Source of the DNA: Orthonyx spaldingii | Lineage: Eukaryota; Chordata; Aves; Passeriformes; Orthonychidae | Length of the DNA: 64,000 nucleotides | Direction of reading: 5' to 3' | Assembly (NCBI GenBank): GCA_013397795.1 | Contig: VZTJ01000638.1 | Coordinates: 361,966 to 425,965, forward strand | In this document: piece by piece, positions 12,801-22,195 of the stretch | Position numbering within the stretch: the first letter of the stretch is position 1 | Layout: the number at the start of each line of letters is the position of its first letter | Notes under the pieces: generated by a model | What the model saw: only the letters and a program-made list of their open reading frames with translations | Database searches by the model: none | What the model was told of the DNA's origin: nothing | Position numbers and translations under genes: made by a program

Positions 12801-15800
12801 CTGTGTCTCCTGCTCTACTTTCTGGGCCCAGGTGTAGTTTCTCCAAGCTCGCAGGGCCTTCAGTTGGCATCTCCAGTCAGCAAAGGCTTTGGCTTTTCCC
12901 ATTTTAATTCTGTGCTCCAGAATGACTTTCAGCCAAGCAGAGAAATGTTGTTGCAAGCACTGCATGGGAGAGTTTCAGAAAATCAACGAGCAAGATACAG
13001 CCTGTCACACAAATACTAATCCTCTCTGCCCTTTGCCTATTCTGACTTTCCTTTTTGAGATTCTTTTTAGAATCCTCATTTTCAACAATTACCTTGAGGA
13101 TAAAAAAAAAAAAGTACTGCAGAGCATGTGCAGATCTTCTAGAAAAAGCAGAAAAGGTCTAGAAAGAGACATCATACCATGGGGTTCTATGCTTTGGAAT
13201 GAAATGCACTTAATTCACCAAGGGTAAAGGAATGTAATGGGTGAGGAACATAGAATTTCTAGAGACAGGGAAAATATTTTTAAATCTAGAAAATGTCTAA
13301 GATGCTACAGGTAAGAACCCATCTGTGAAGAAGTGCTGCTTTTCAAAAAAAAATTTTTAAACTTAGACAAAAATCAAGACATTTCCTAGAGTGAATTTAT
13401 GACATGGCCTCAGCTCATCTTTGTTCCATTGGAAGCCAAACCTTTCCCCTATTGTGTAATTAGACTCGCTGCCTTTGGGAGTAATTTACATTGTACAGAG
13501 CAGCAATTTGCTATCTAATCTACCCCATAATTCTAGCCCTGTCACTGCAGACACTGTTCATTTTGATCCTCCAAGTGGGTCAACTCACAGGACCCTGCTG
13601 TTCCCCTTTTGTCATAGTGCCTCGTGTTAATTGCATTCCTCTCGCACTGAAATCTTCAAATGGAGACTTACAAAAAGTCAGTGCATTAGCTGTTTCTTTC
13701 TGCTTTAGGAAAGTAATCAAAGTGTCACTATTGCTTAACTCAGCTAAGCTGTGGCTTCTCACATTACGCCAGTCCTGAGTTGTTCTGTGGTTTCATTCAG
13801 GCTTATCTTCACAGCTTAGGCTGTGCTGCAGAGAGGTTGTGTACTGCTACATGGCAGCCAAGCTCAAATCCAGCAGATGGGCAGATGGATTGAGCTGTGA
13901 GGAGAATCATCATAAAAACTATGGGATTCTTCTGCTGACAAAAACTGTAGATGTAGATATACAGACATCAATGATGATGACTGCTCTATTAATTAAAAAC
14001 ATTATGTGATGGATGGCATTCATACCTGCACTCAGGAAATTTATTCCCTTTGCTGAGACTGCCCATATAAAATTAGTCAGTACTAAAAGATCACTCTTTA
14101 GTTGCAAGTATTTGATACACGTTTAACCCAGAGCTGACCATGGTACCAGAAAAATGAAGGTAAAACAAAGAGGTTCCTACTAGGAATTATGAAAGTTTGT
14201 TTGTCTTGAAAGAGCTGTTGCAGTAGCACAGAATATCCCATTGCACCCAGTGGAAGGGGATGCTTGAGGAACTTGTTATTGTGGATGTGCCAGTGTGCAT
14301 CAACTCTCAGAGACACAGCTCAAAATTCATCCCAGGGTGCAGAATTTCTCTTTCCTCTCCCTGCTCCTGAACTAGAGTCTGCAAAACAGTCTTTAAAATG
14401 CCTTCCCACACACACAATAAGGACTTCTCAGGCCTTTTTCCTGCCACTTTTCCCTTTTATTTCCTTCCTTGAGGGAAAACAAATCTCACTCCACTTCCTC
14501 CCCTGTACATCTCCTTATTTCTTGATTGCAGAAGTCTTTATGGTCTCATCTGTCTTGAGAGCCATGTCTTTTCTGCAGCTCCAAGTGAAATGTTCCACTG
14601 AGTACACTTGAGGCACAGGTCCACTGAGGTTGGCACCTCAGGATTTCTTGCTTTTTACCCTGCTTTCCTACTTTCCTGGTATTAGGAGGGCTGGGAAAAA
14701 GTAAAAAATTCTGCATAACCAGGAATTTTTGCTTCAGTTTTGCAAATGGTAGCCAAGGACAGGTAGCTCAGAATCTCAGATAAAGAAGGGTGATGCTCAC
14801 TCTGTGCTTACTGACGTGAATCCTGCGCAGCAGCTCCTGAGCCTTTCTCTGTTTCTCCTCTTCTTGCTCTTCTCTCTTCAGGATCAGTGATGGTGACACA
14901 GGAACAGACACCTCCTGCATTGACAGCTTCTGAGGTTTTTCATGTCTCTTTCTCTCCCTGCAAAGTGAACAAACATACAGACCTAATATAAAGATACACA
15001 ATCTAGTACCTTCTCTTTTTGGCCAATTCTAAGAGAACCACCTCTACAGCTTAGAAAGTTTCTGATTATTTTAACTCGGCCTTCTTAAAAACCACCTCTG
15101 TAATGGTTTGGGGTCCCAGAGATTAAACAGTCCAGAGCATTTCCTAAATATAGAAGGCAGAAGAAAACAGTAAATAATTTCAGTAAATATTTCATTAAAG
15201 CACTTGTATGAGAAGATTTAGGATCTCAGGGCTGCCTAAGTAAATATATGGTATCCCTAGAAGTGACATCTCTGTGACAATCCAATCTCAGCAGAAGAAA
15301 AAAATTATGTCTCTGCAGAATTCTCAGCCAAGAATGCTCTTTATTCTCTCATAGTAGGGAAAGTATTGCAAGTGCTAGACTTTCAACACAGACTAATTTT
15401 TTCTTTTATTTTTTTCTGTGTACTGGCTTTCATGTGGCATTAGATGCTAACAAGGCTAGATGTAGCCACAGAGTTGATGGAGAGAATGCACAGTGGTGCA
15501 AACACACTTCTACTTTGAGATTCTGTGCACACCCTGTAATGGCTGAGGGGGGAAAACACTATTCTTAGCCCACCTTCCCACTCATGCAAAACTCTGCCAC
15601 TGATGTTGGTAACACAGGACTAAAAGGTTTTGGGAGATTTCAGAGACAGTAACAGCTGTTTTGTTTGGGATCACCACTGCTCTTACATTTAACAAAAGGA
15701 GCTGATAAGTGGTTTTCATATCTCTCCATGCACTCCCCCCCCTTTCTTACATTCTCCAAACTTTTGCCACAGTGTGCTTCTTCTCAGCCATTTCCTTTCG

Positions 15801-18800
15801 CAGCTTCACCATTTCCCTCTGGATCTTCTCCTCCTCCTTCTTAGCCTGCAGGGCCTTCCTTCTATCCTCCTCTTGTGCTCGGAGCCTGGCCTCAGCCAGA
15901 ATTGCTTTCTTCAGGGACTCTTCCTGTCTATGAAGCTCTAACACCTTCTGATGCTTCATTCGGTTTTCCTTCACCTGGGAAGGAGGAAATTAGCAAAAGG
16001 CACAGCAAACACCAAAGACTGGATAATTTGAAGTTCATTGTACACTGCCAGAGTGGGTTACAACCCACCTTTCACATTAAGCAATAAACCCTATCCGTAG
16101 CTGGCACTGACTGAAGAGATTCTGCTCTTGACCAGCAAAACACTCCATGTGAGAGAGTGAAATTAAATCAATATTTCTTAATGGGAGCAAACTCAGAACT
16201 GACTGCTATGGCAGCTCTTCCTGTCAGTCTTCAGAAAAAGGGGGAAAACCTGAACAGTTTTAGTGAAAGCTGACTGTGCAAGTTACTGCTGAATGGCTAA
16301 TGTGCACATGGAAATGCAGTAATGTTTCAGCTGAACTTTGTAGAGTATCTTTGGGCAGTTGCTTCCAAGTCAGAGATTATTGCGGGCTCTGAGAGAATAC
16401 TGGGGAGGTATCACTGAGCATTTACTCTAATCCTATAATCCTCCACCTTACTCCTTTTAACTGAGCTGCCTTGCCTGCTCACCTGCTTGTGTCTGAGCTC
16501 CATGATTATTCGTGGATCTTCAAGTTTTTTTTTTTCCTTGATCTCTTCAAGTCTGAGGTGTTTCGCTATCCCACAGTTCACAGCTTCACTCTGCAGAAGA
16601 TGCTGTAGGTATTTCTGGACGGAGGAACTTTCCATTTCACATTCCAGAGAGCTGCACAAGTCTGAAATGAGAAATTCAGATTATCTCAGGCTAGTCTGAA
16701 ATGAATAAACCCTTCTGTCTCAGATCACAAAGCCTAATGTAATTAAAGGGATCACTTCCCCAGACTGTGAATGCATTTCTGATGAACGTGGACACACTGA
16801 CTGCACTCCATTTATCCCCAGTCTTAATCAGTCTCCCATTGAACAGGCTAGAGCAGTAACAATGTTTCATCCATTTTTTACTGTCTTGCCTCTGAGCATC
16901 TCAAACGGCTGTATAAACTTGACAGGCCTCAAAAATACCTGTTCACAAAAGAAAAAAAAAATTCTCTTTTACAAAGGGACACTGAATTTTTATGAGGTGC
17001 ATTTATGCAGCCCTACAGCAAGATGCTGTAAGAGCTGGGGGACAAAAATCATCACATTTCATCTTGTTTCTACTGAGTCCACTGTTTTGGCCTCAAAACA
17101 ACTGCTGCCTCTCAGTCTGACAAACCATAAAGCCTGACCTCCTTCCCCAGCACAGCCCCAGAGAGGAAACCAGGACCTGCTTTGCAGTGCTCTCACCATC
17201 AAAGTGCTCATATTTCTGAGGGGCTGCAGAAAGCTCTTCCTGAAGGACAGAGCCAACCTCCTCTTCGTCATCACGCAGCTCCAGTTGTAATTTGGACTTC
17301 ATCCAGTTACTGAGCAGCTCCTGGGCTATCATGAAGAAAGAGACTGATGACTTTACTTGCTTAAAAAAAATATATGGCTAAGTGTAAACTAGCAATACTC
17401 TGGGGCAGTTATATCACTTGCTAGGAATGACTGAAAGCTGATCTGCAACAGAAAATGGAATAAAACTAATAGTTCTCTTCTTTTTAATCTATAAAAGAAC
17501 AGGAAGAGAAGGTGGCAAACTTTTTCCTTGTCACGTATGTCACAAATGAATTCTCCTCCACCTCATTTTTCCTACTATGATTCTGCAGGCATTTAGATCA
17601 CTTGTGATTATTTTACACCATGTATCAAGGAGATGAAATTCACATGAGGTAATTTATAATTTAGATAGCTTTCATATGTTTTACCACTGCACTTGCAGAC
17701 ACTTAGATGGTTTCCACATGTACAGCCAAGGTTGTAATATGCTAAATTCAAAGGAACCACTGTTTGGACAAACTTCTGCTTTGTGTGTACAGGTTAACCC
17801 TTTGCAAGTACCACAGGAGCAACTGCTGAGTCTAATTACAAATCTGTAAGGTGGCAAACTTCACCTGGGGCTGCCTGTACTCAGGGTTAAGACTGCAACT
17901 ACAGGAATGCACCCATGATGGATGTGGTACTCCTCAGTGAGCGCAAATGCCTAATGAACACCTGGGTATGAAGTTCTTCAATGGCCTGTTTGCATCTCGA
18001 TTCTTCTGTGAAAAAACGAAAAAATTCCTTTTTCAGAATTCCTTCTCAAAAGCAAGGTCAGTTCATGTGTCTGCTGCCTCAACAAACCAGCTGGCCTTGA
18101 TGCATGGGTGGCCAAGCTGTTCCTGAAGCAGGACACAGGGCTCTAAACTGTAAGGCATCAGAAGCAGCCCCACAAGAGGTGGAGCCATCCACAGCCATCC
18201 GTGGGGCGAGGATGGAAAAAGAGTCGGGATCTCAGCAGCCACTCCAGTGGAGCCATTGCACAGTGTAAGGCACACAGCCAATGGACAGGAGCAAGCAGCT
18301 GCTCCAAATATCTACTAACACAATATGAAGATGCCCTCTGGTATTTCTAAGGTAATAAAGCCTTTTTCAAATTTTCTTTAAAAACGGTGGGTTTTTTGAA
18401 AAAAACATAAATCTAATGTTTGTTGTCTTTCAAATCACTTTTATTCTCTTTCACAATCTCTCAGGCCAGATCAGGAACAGGGAAATATATCTGATAACAA
18501 AAAGAAGAGAGGAAAACAACTTGTCACTTGGTGAAGGGTTACTTTTTTGACTGGGATTTGTGATCTTCTCGTAACTAGAGGAAAAGTATTCTGGCACTTC
18601 TCTTATTGACACCTTCCTTTGCAAAGTGGGCTATGTGTAGTTAATACCATTAAGTATTGTAATAATGGATTCCAGCTAAATGAATTTCAGTTGAGCTAGG
18701 AACAATTCTGAGGGATTGGTAGCTATGAGAAGGAAAACCGTAGCAGAGAAGGCAAACGAACATAATAAAGAAACACGAGGAAAGCAAGCAACCTTTCCAC

Positions 18801-21800
18801 CAAAGGAAACGACAAAGCTTTTCACCACAGCAAAGACAGCTCCTTTGGAGCCACTGGGCTGTATAATGCATTTAGACAGTGCACTGTAAGCAGGTAAGTG
18901 TATTCCATGCTTAGTTGAACCCTTGCTGATTACAAGTGAAAAAGATGACTTCCTGTATTGAAGTGGATGCTCGTAAGACATGTCATTGCTCCATTCTGTA
19001 ATGCTGATTTTTGATTCTTAAAACAGTAGTTAATTCAGTTTTTCAAATCCTGTCGCCTATCAGCTTTTTACACTGCAGACATATTTCTAGCACTGATGGG
19101 CAATAATTTCCCTCCTTCTTGTTTTTTAAATCTACCATAGCTTTATCTTCAAATTTCAGCAAGCACTTCTGGCTGCAGGCTTTACAAAATATTTAGTTAG
19201 CTAATTAGTGAGGAAAATTTTGCATGGGAATCAAACAAAACCACATCATTATTCGTAGATGTAAATGTTACACAGAGCAACTCCACTTCCACATCTAGCC
19301 TGCTATCAGAAATATGTCAGGTAGTTTCACCTGGTTCCCTATAACCCACTAACTTGGTTCTGACTATACAGTGTGTCTCCAAGAGCAGTTCTTATCCTTG
19401 TCTTTTCCTCGTATCTCCAGGCAACAGAGAGTTTATCCTCCTCTTAGATATGCCATTCAAGATCTACCTTGACCTCCAGCAACTGATCCTCCTTATGCCT
19501 TTCTTCATTAGATGAAAGACATCTTACTACAAACTGCTTCTAGTGAACTCAAGCTTTGCAAGAGCCTGTTCAAATCAGAACCACAAAGCTGGATCAAGAA
19601 CAGTTCATTTTAGGCAGCTTGTGGCAAGCAGAATTTTAGCTCACCTTCCTCACAGGCCTCACGATGATCTTGCAGCCGTTCTGCAGTTTCCAAACTCATC
19701 ACAGGACCCCAAGGCCTCTGTGGATACCTTGACTTTTGAAGGGAAAAAGCTTCAGAGACAGCATACTCAGAGACTCGGTCCATTCTCTTTAAATTAAAGA
19801 AAGTAAAACATTTGTAAGGATATTAATTTTTACGCTTCCTATATCCACATTTCTCCTCCAGCGAGCAAACATCAGTGGAAATGTAACACAAAACAGCATG
19901 GCTGTTTTAAGGAATAGATTTCCTTTGTAACGCATTTCTACAACTGCTCGATTGCATAAACTGGACTTAGAAGTCATTAAGGAATAAACAATCATTTGGC
20001 AATTAGTGCCAAATAGAGAGACTGGAGAGAATGGAAACACCCAACCCCTGGGGGCGATGGAGACTTGCTGAGCTAGTGCCCAGCAACCAGCAACTATGAA
20101 GTTTGATATCAGCTTTTTGTCATAGCCAGGCAAAGAAACTTCCTGTCCCATATTCATCTCTCTGAAATGTTAATGGTCCTGACATGCCACTGTGTTTTCA
20201 CAAGTAACACCTGTGCCCCAGTCAGTCCATATTTCTGAACTCCTCTCTGTGCTGCTGCCAGAGGCCCAAGGTGCTGCCTGAGGAAGCAGATGCACACGCC
20301 TACCTGCCACAAGAAGCAAGCTGAAGGTGGGAGCATGGGTGTGCCCAAGGAAGCAAAACAAAGGGAACCTCACCCTAGAATTCATTTTCTTTGATGTCAG
20401 GTGGTTGTAGGTGCAGGACAGGGTGCTTTGGGGTAAATCTCTTGTATTACATGCCCATAAAACCTGCAGCACTGCTCAACAGCAAGTTTTGTGTGTTGAG
20501 TTTCATGCATAGCAACAAGACACCTTAGTCTCCATAGAGTTTGGATTGGAAGAGACCTTTACAGGTCATCTAGTCCAGCCTCCCCGCCATGAGCAGGGAC
20601 ATCTTTGATAACACGAAGTTGGATGGGACTGTTGCTCTACTTGAGGGCAGGGGCTCTGCAGAGCAATCTGGACAGGCTGGACTGACGGGCTGAGGCCAAT
20701 TGCATGAAGGGCCAGGTCCTGCATTTGTGTCACAACAACCCCAGGCAGCACTACAGGTTGGGGGCAGAGTGGCTGGAAAACTGCTTGGCAGAAAAGGACC
20801 TGGGGGTGCTGGTTGACAACAGCTGAACGTGAGTCAGTGTGTGCCCAGGTGGCCAAGAAGGCCAATGGCATCCTGGCCTGGATCAGCCAGAGTGTGGCCA
20901 GCAGGACCAGGGTAGTGATTGTCTCCCTGTACTCGGCACTGGTGAGGCTGCCTTGAGTCCTGTGTTCACTTCTGGGTCCCTAAATTCAGGAAAGACACTG
21001 AGGTGTGTATCCAGAGAAGTGAAAAGCTGCTGAAGGGTCTAGAGGAGCAGTTGAGGGAACTGGGATTGTTTAGTGTGGAGAAATGGAGGCTCGGGGTGAA
21101 CTTATCACTCTCTACAACCACCTGAAAGGAGGATGTAGCCAGGTGGGGGTCGATCTCTCCTCCCAGGTAACAAGCAACAAGGTAAGGGGGAATAGCTTCA
21201 AGTTTTGTCATGGGATTGGATAAAAAGAAAAATCTCTTCACTGAAAGGGAGACCAGGCATTGGAACAGGTTTCCCAGGAAAGAGATTGAGTCACCATCCC
21301 TGGAAGTGTTCAAACAACCTGTGGATGTGGCACTTGGGGACACGGTTTATTGGTGGACGTGGTGGTGCTGGGTAAATGGTTGGACTCGACGATCTCAGAG
21401 GTCTCTTCCAACCTTAAAGATTCTGTGATCTTCAACCACCTCAGGTTACTGAGAGCCCCGTCTAACCTGGCCCTGAACGGCACTGCGCAAGTTATTCCAC
21501 CTTGACCCATTGTTCCAAGCTACCCGATCCAAATCCCGGCAGGGACTAAGAAAAACCACAGCGTTCCAACCTCCCGTGTCTCTTCCCGAACCCGAGTTTC
21601 ACGCTGCCAACTCTGGCGCCGTTCGCTCGAGTCCAGCGCGGACTTCCCACCCGCCGGCAAACCGCACAGCCCTGGGAAACCTCATCCCGGCTCCTGCCCC
21701 CGCCGTGCCGAGTGCCCGCGATCCCAAGGCAGCGGGATCCCAGGGCAGCGTCCCGCCCCCGGCGCCCCGCGAGCGGCTGAGGGCGCTCGGGCCGCGCTGC

Positions 21801-21893
21801 CCCGCCGTGCCCCGTTACCTGCGGGAGGCGCTGCCCCGTGAGGGCCACGGCCGCGCCGGGCACCTCCGCCCGCCGCCCGCCCCTCTCAGCCAT
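3662..21893 (-). CDS. CCDC191: Coiled-coil domain-containing protein 191 (KIAA1407-like)
   Basis: Fifteen coding exons join in frame: 21893-21819, 19786-19645, 17325-17197, 16661-16483, 15974-15751, 14957-14801, 12959-12769, 12040-11794, 10478-10024, 9532-9438, 7860-7778, 6721-6620, 5572-5429, 4362-4210 and 3820-3662. They total 2535 bases, giving 844 residues and a TAG stop. The product is very rich in Lys, Glu, Arg and Gln. It has long helical, coiled-coil-like stretches at about 176-249, 400-420, 510-545 and 632-741. It also has aromatic motifs of the form LxxxFxxWxxx (W311, W387, W759, W790, W820), which resemble the SFI1-type repeats that bind centrin. No catalytic domain or signal peptide is visible. 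The identity rests on this architecture, the head-to-head position next to QTRT2 and the conserved order with DRD3. The human protein is about 936 residues, so this one is somewhat shorter. Its function is poorly known; a centrosome or cilium role is my inference from the repeats. The start was chosen for its strong Kozak context (GCCATGG) inside the CpG island. Confidence 0.85.
4210..4362 (-). CDS. CCDC191: CCDC191 coding exon 14 (Trp repeats)
   Basis: Residues 742-792 with two aromatic repeats, LQRKCLRTWLQD (W759) and LLRWGFRNWLK (W790). The acceptor is CACTCAG|GTGGCA and the donor CTAAAG|GTGGGC, phase 0. Confidence 0.86.
5429..5572 (-). CDS. CCDC191: CCDC191 coding exon 13
   Basis: Residues 694-741 (KELEKQRRLEKEQQLQKKAR..., then RKLGILPWKRLREQAKENLV). 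The acceptor is TTGCAG|AAAGAA and the donor CTAGTG|GTAAGT, phase 0. Confidence 0.88.
6620..6721 (-). CDS. CCDC191: CCDC191 coding exon 12 (coiled coil)
   Basis: Residues 660-693, a Glu/Lys/Arg-rich helix (AQLKAEEEAQQRKEAEEKEA). The acceptor is TTTCAAG|GCCCAG. The donor AAGCTG|GTGACC is weaker than consensus but gives phase 0, as exon 13 needs. Confidence 0.83.
6921..6970. repeat. TATC-rich simple repeat
   Basis: An imperfect TATC/TA-rich low-complexity stretch lies in CCDC191 intron 11. Confidence 0.75.
7778..7860 (-). CDS. CCDC191: CCDC191 coding exon 11 (coiled coil)
   Basis: Residues 632-659 (GMEERAIQRAEQKRKLEEAK...). The acceptor is TCTGTAG|GGATGG and the donor AAATTG|GTAAGG, phase 0. 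It continues as one charged helix into the next exons. Confidence 0.87.
9438..9532 (-). CDS. CCDC191: CCDC191 coding exon 10
   Basis: Residues 600-631 (SPPDSHGSENTRAAMQGRR...), a low-complexity linker. The acceptor is TTTCACAG|CCCACC and the donor GAAAG|GTATTG, phase 1. Confidence 0.8.
10024..10478 (-). CDS. CCDC191: CCDC191 coding exon 9
   Basis: Residues 449-599, the largest exon. The acceptor CCCTAG|CCAAC follows a T17 pyrimidine tract and keeps phase 0 from exon 8. A Gln/Glu-rich helix (VIEEQRQQLQKQQELILKLQ) lies in the middle. The donor is TTTGAG|GTATAT, phase 2. Confidence 0.85.
11794..12040 (-). CDS. CCDC191: CCDC191 coding exon 8
   Basis: Residues 366-448. It contains RRLLRCCFLAWQRW (W387, W390), another SFI1-like unit, followed by a basic helix. 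The acceptor is CATTCAG|AAAAAC and the donor GACAAG|GTAAAT, phase 0. Confidence 0.88.
12769..12959 (-). CDS. CCDC191: CCDC191 coding exon 7 (Trp repeats)
   Basis: Residues 303-365, starting CLQQHFSAWLKVILEH and including W311, W331, W341 and W346 at regular helical spacing, like SFI1-type repeats. The acceptor is CATGCAG|TGCTTG and the donor AACAG|GTAGTG, phase 2. Confidence 0.85.
14801..14957 (-). CDS. CCDC191: CCDC191 coding exon 6
   Basis: Residues 250-302, ending RRIHVSKHR. The acceptor is TTTGCAG|GGAGAG. I use the donor CACAGA|GTGAGC at 14800 because it is in frame with exon 7. A stronger-looking GTAAGC begins at 14811 but would put exon 7 in a frame with an early stop. Confidence 0.7.
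15751..15974 (-). CDS. CCDC191: CCDC191 coding exon 5 (coiled coil)
   Basis: Residues 176-249, an almost uninterrupted charged helix (for example RLRAQEEDRRKALQAKKEEE). The acceptor is CCCAG|GTGAAGG and the donor AGAAT|GTAAGA, phase 2. Confidence 0.88.
16483..16661 (-). CDS. CCDC191: CCDC191 coding exon 4
   Basis: Residues 116-175, including SSVQKYLQHLLQSEAV and ending in MELRHKQ. The acceptor is TTTCAG|ACTTG and the donor CAG|GTGAGC, phase 0. Confidence 0.88.
17197..17325 (-). CDS. CCDC191: CCDC191 coding exon 3
   Basis: Residues 73-115 (AQELLSNWMKSKLQLEL then an acidic stretch). The acceptor is ATGATAG|CCCAGG, the donor GATG|GTGAGA, and the exon ends in phase 1. Confidence 0.85.
19645..19786 (-). 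CDS. CCDC191: CCDC191 coding exon 2
   Basis: Residues 26-72 plus one base; the exon begins RMDRVSEYAVSEAFS. The acceptor is TTTAAAG|AGAATG and the donor GAGGAAG|GTGAGC. An AG two bases further in would hit an early stop, so the first AG is used. Confidence 0.85.
20531..20612 (-). mobile_element. CR1 LINE 3' fragment, distal half of an interrupted copy
   Basis: The plus strand reads as the reverse complement of an avian CR1 3' end (TTGGATTGGAAGAGACC ... GTCATCTAGTCCAGCC). It stops near GACATCTTTGAT and appears to resume at about 21430, after a plus-strand CR1. It lies in CCDC191 intron 1. Confidence 0.75.
20615..21429 (+). mobile_element. CR1 LINE 3' fragment (about 0.8 kb)
   Basis: This is a 5'-truncated non-LTR retrotransposon copy, recognised from CR1-type segments such as AAGAAGGCCAATGGCATCC and CATCCCTGGAAGTGTTCAA and an end in CTTCCAACCTTAAAGATTC. 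It has no intact open frame. It lies in CCDC191 intron 1, about 570 bases upstream of the QTRT2 start, inside an older minus-strand CR1. Confidence 0.85.
21430..21510 (-). mobile_element. CR1 LINE fragment, proximal half of an interrupted copy
   Basis: The plus strand reads CTTCAACCACCTCAGGTTAC then GAGAGCCCCGTCTAACCTGG. This is the CR1 reverse-complement segment that normally follows the one ending near 20612. Together they show that the plus-strand CR1 inserted into an older copy. Confidence 0.7.
21819..21893 (-). CDS. CCDC191: CCDC191 coding exon 1 (start codon)
   Basis: This exon encodes residues 1-25 (MAERGGRRAEVPG...), starting at an ATG in GCCATGG context and ending at donor CGCAG|GTAACG in phase 0. 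It lies in the CpG island shared with QTRT2. Confidence 0.8.
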
Positions 21894-21998
21894 GGCAACG
21901 GAAGGGCGGGGCCCGCCCGCCGGCGCCCGCTGATGACGCCCGGCCCGGGGCCGGCGCGGGAAGGGGCGGCCCTGGTTCCTCACTTCCCTCGCCCGAGC

Positions 21999-22195
21999 AT
22001 GAGGCTGCAGCTGCTGGGAGCGGGCGGCGGGCGGCTGGGCTCGCTGGCGGGGCTGGGCCGCAGCGGGGCCGGCGCGCTGGCGCTGCCCGGCTGCCTGCTG
22101 TACACGCGGACGGGCGCGGCGCCGCACCTCACCCACGACACGCTGCGGGAGGTGCGCGGCGTGCCCGGCGTGGCGCAGCTCGCCCTGCCCGCCCT
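21999..22195 (+). CDS. QTRT2: QTRT2 coding exon 1 (start codon)
   Basis: Residues 1-65 plus two bases (MRLQLLGAGG... VAQLALPAL). The donor is GCCCT|GTGAGT. It is very GC-rich because it lies in the CpG island. Confidence 0.93.

Noticed and set aside
20566..20871. 101-codon frame in the CR1 region
   Set aside because: It is antisense to a CR1 3' region and is not a retrotransposon protein frame.
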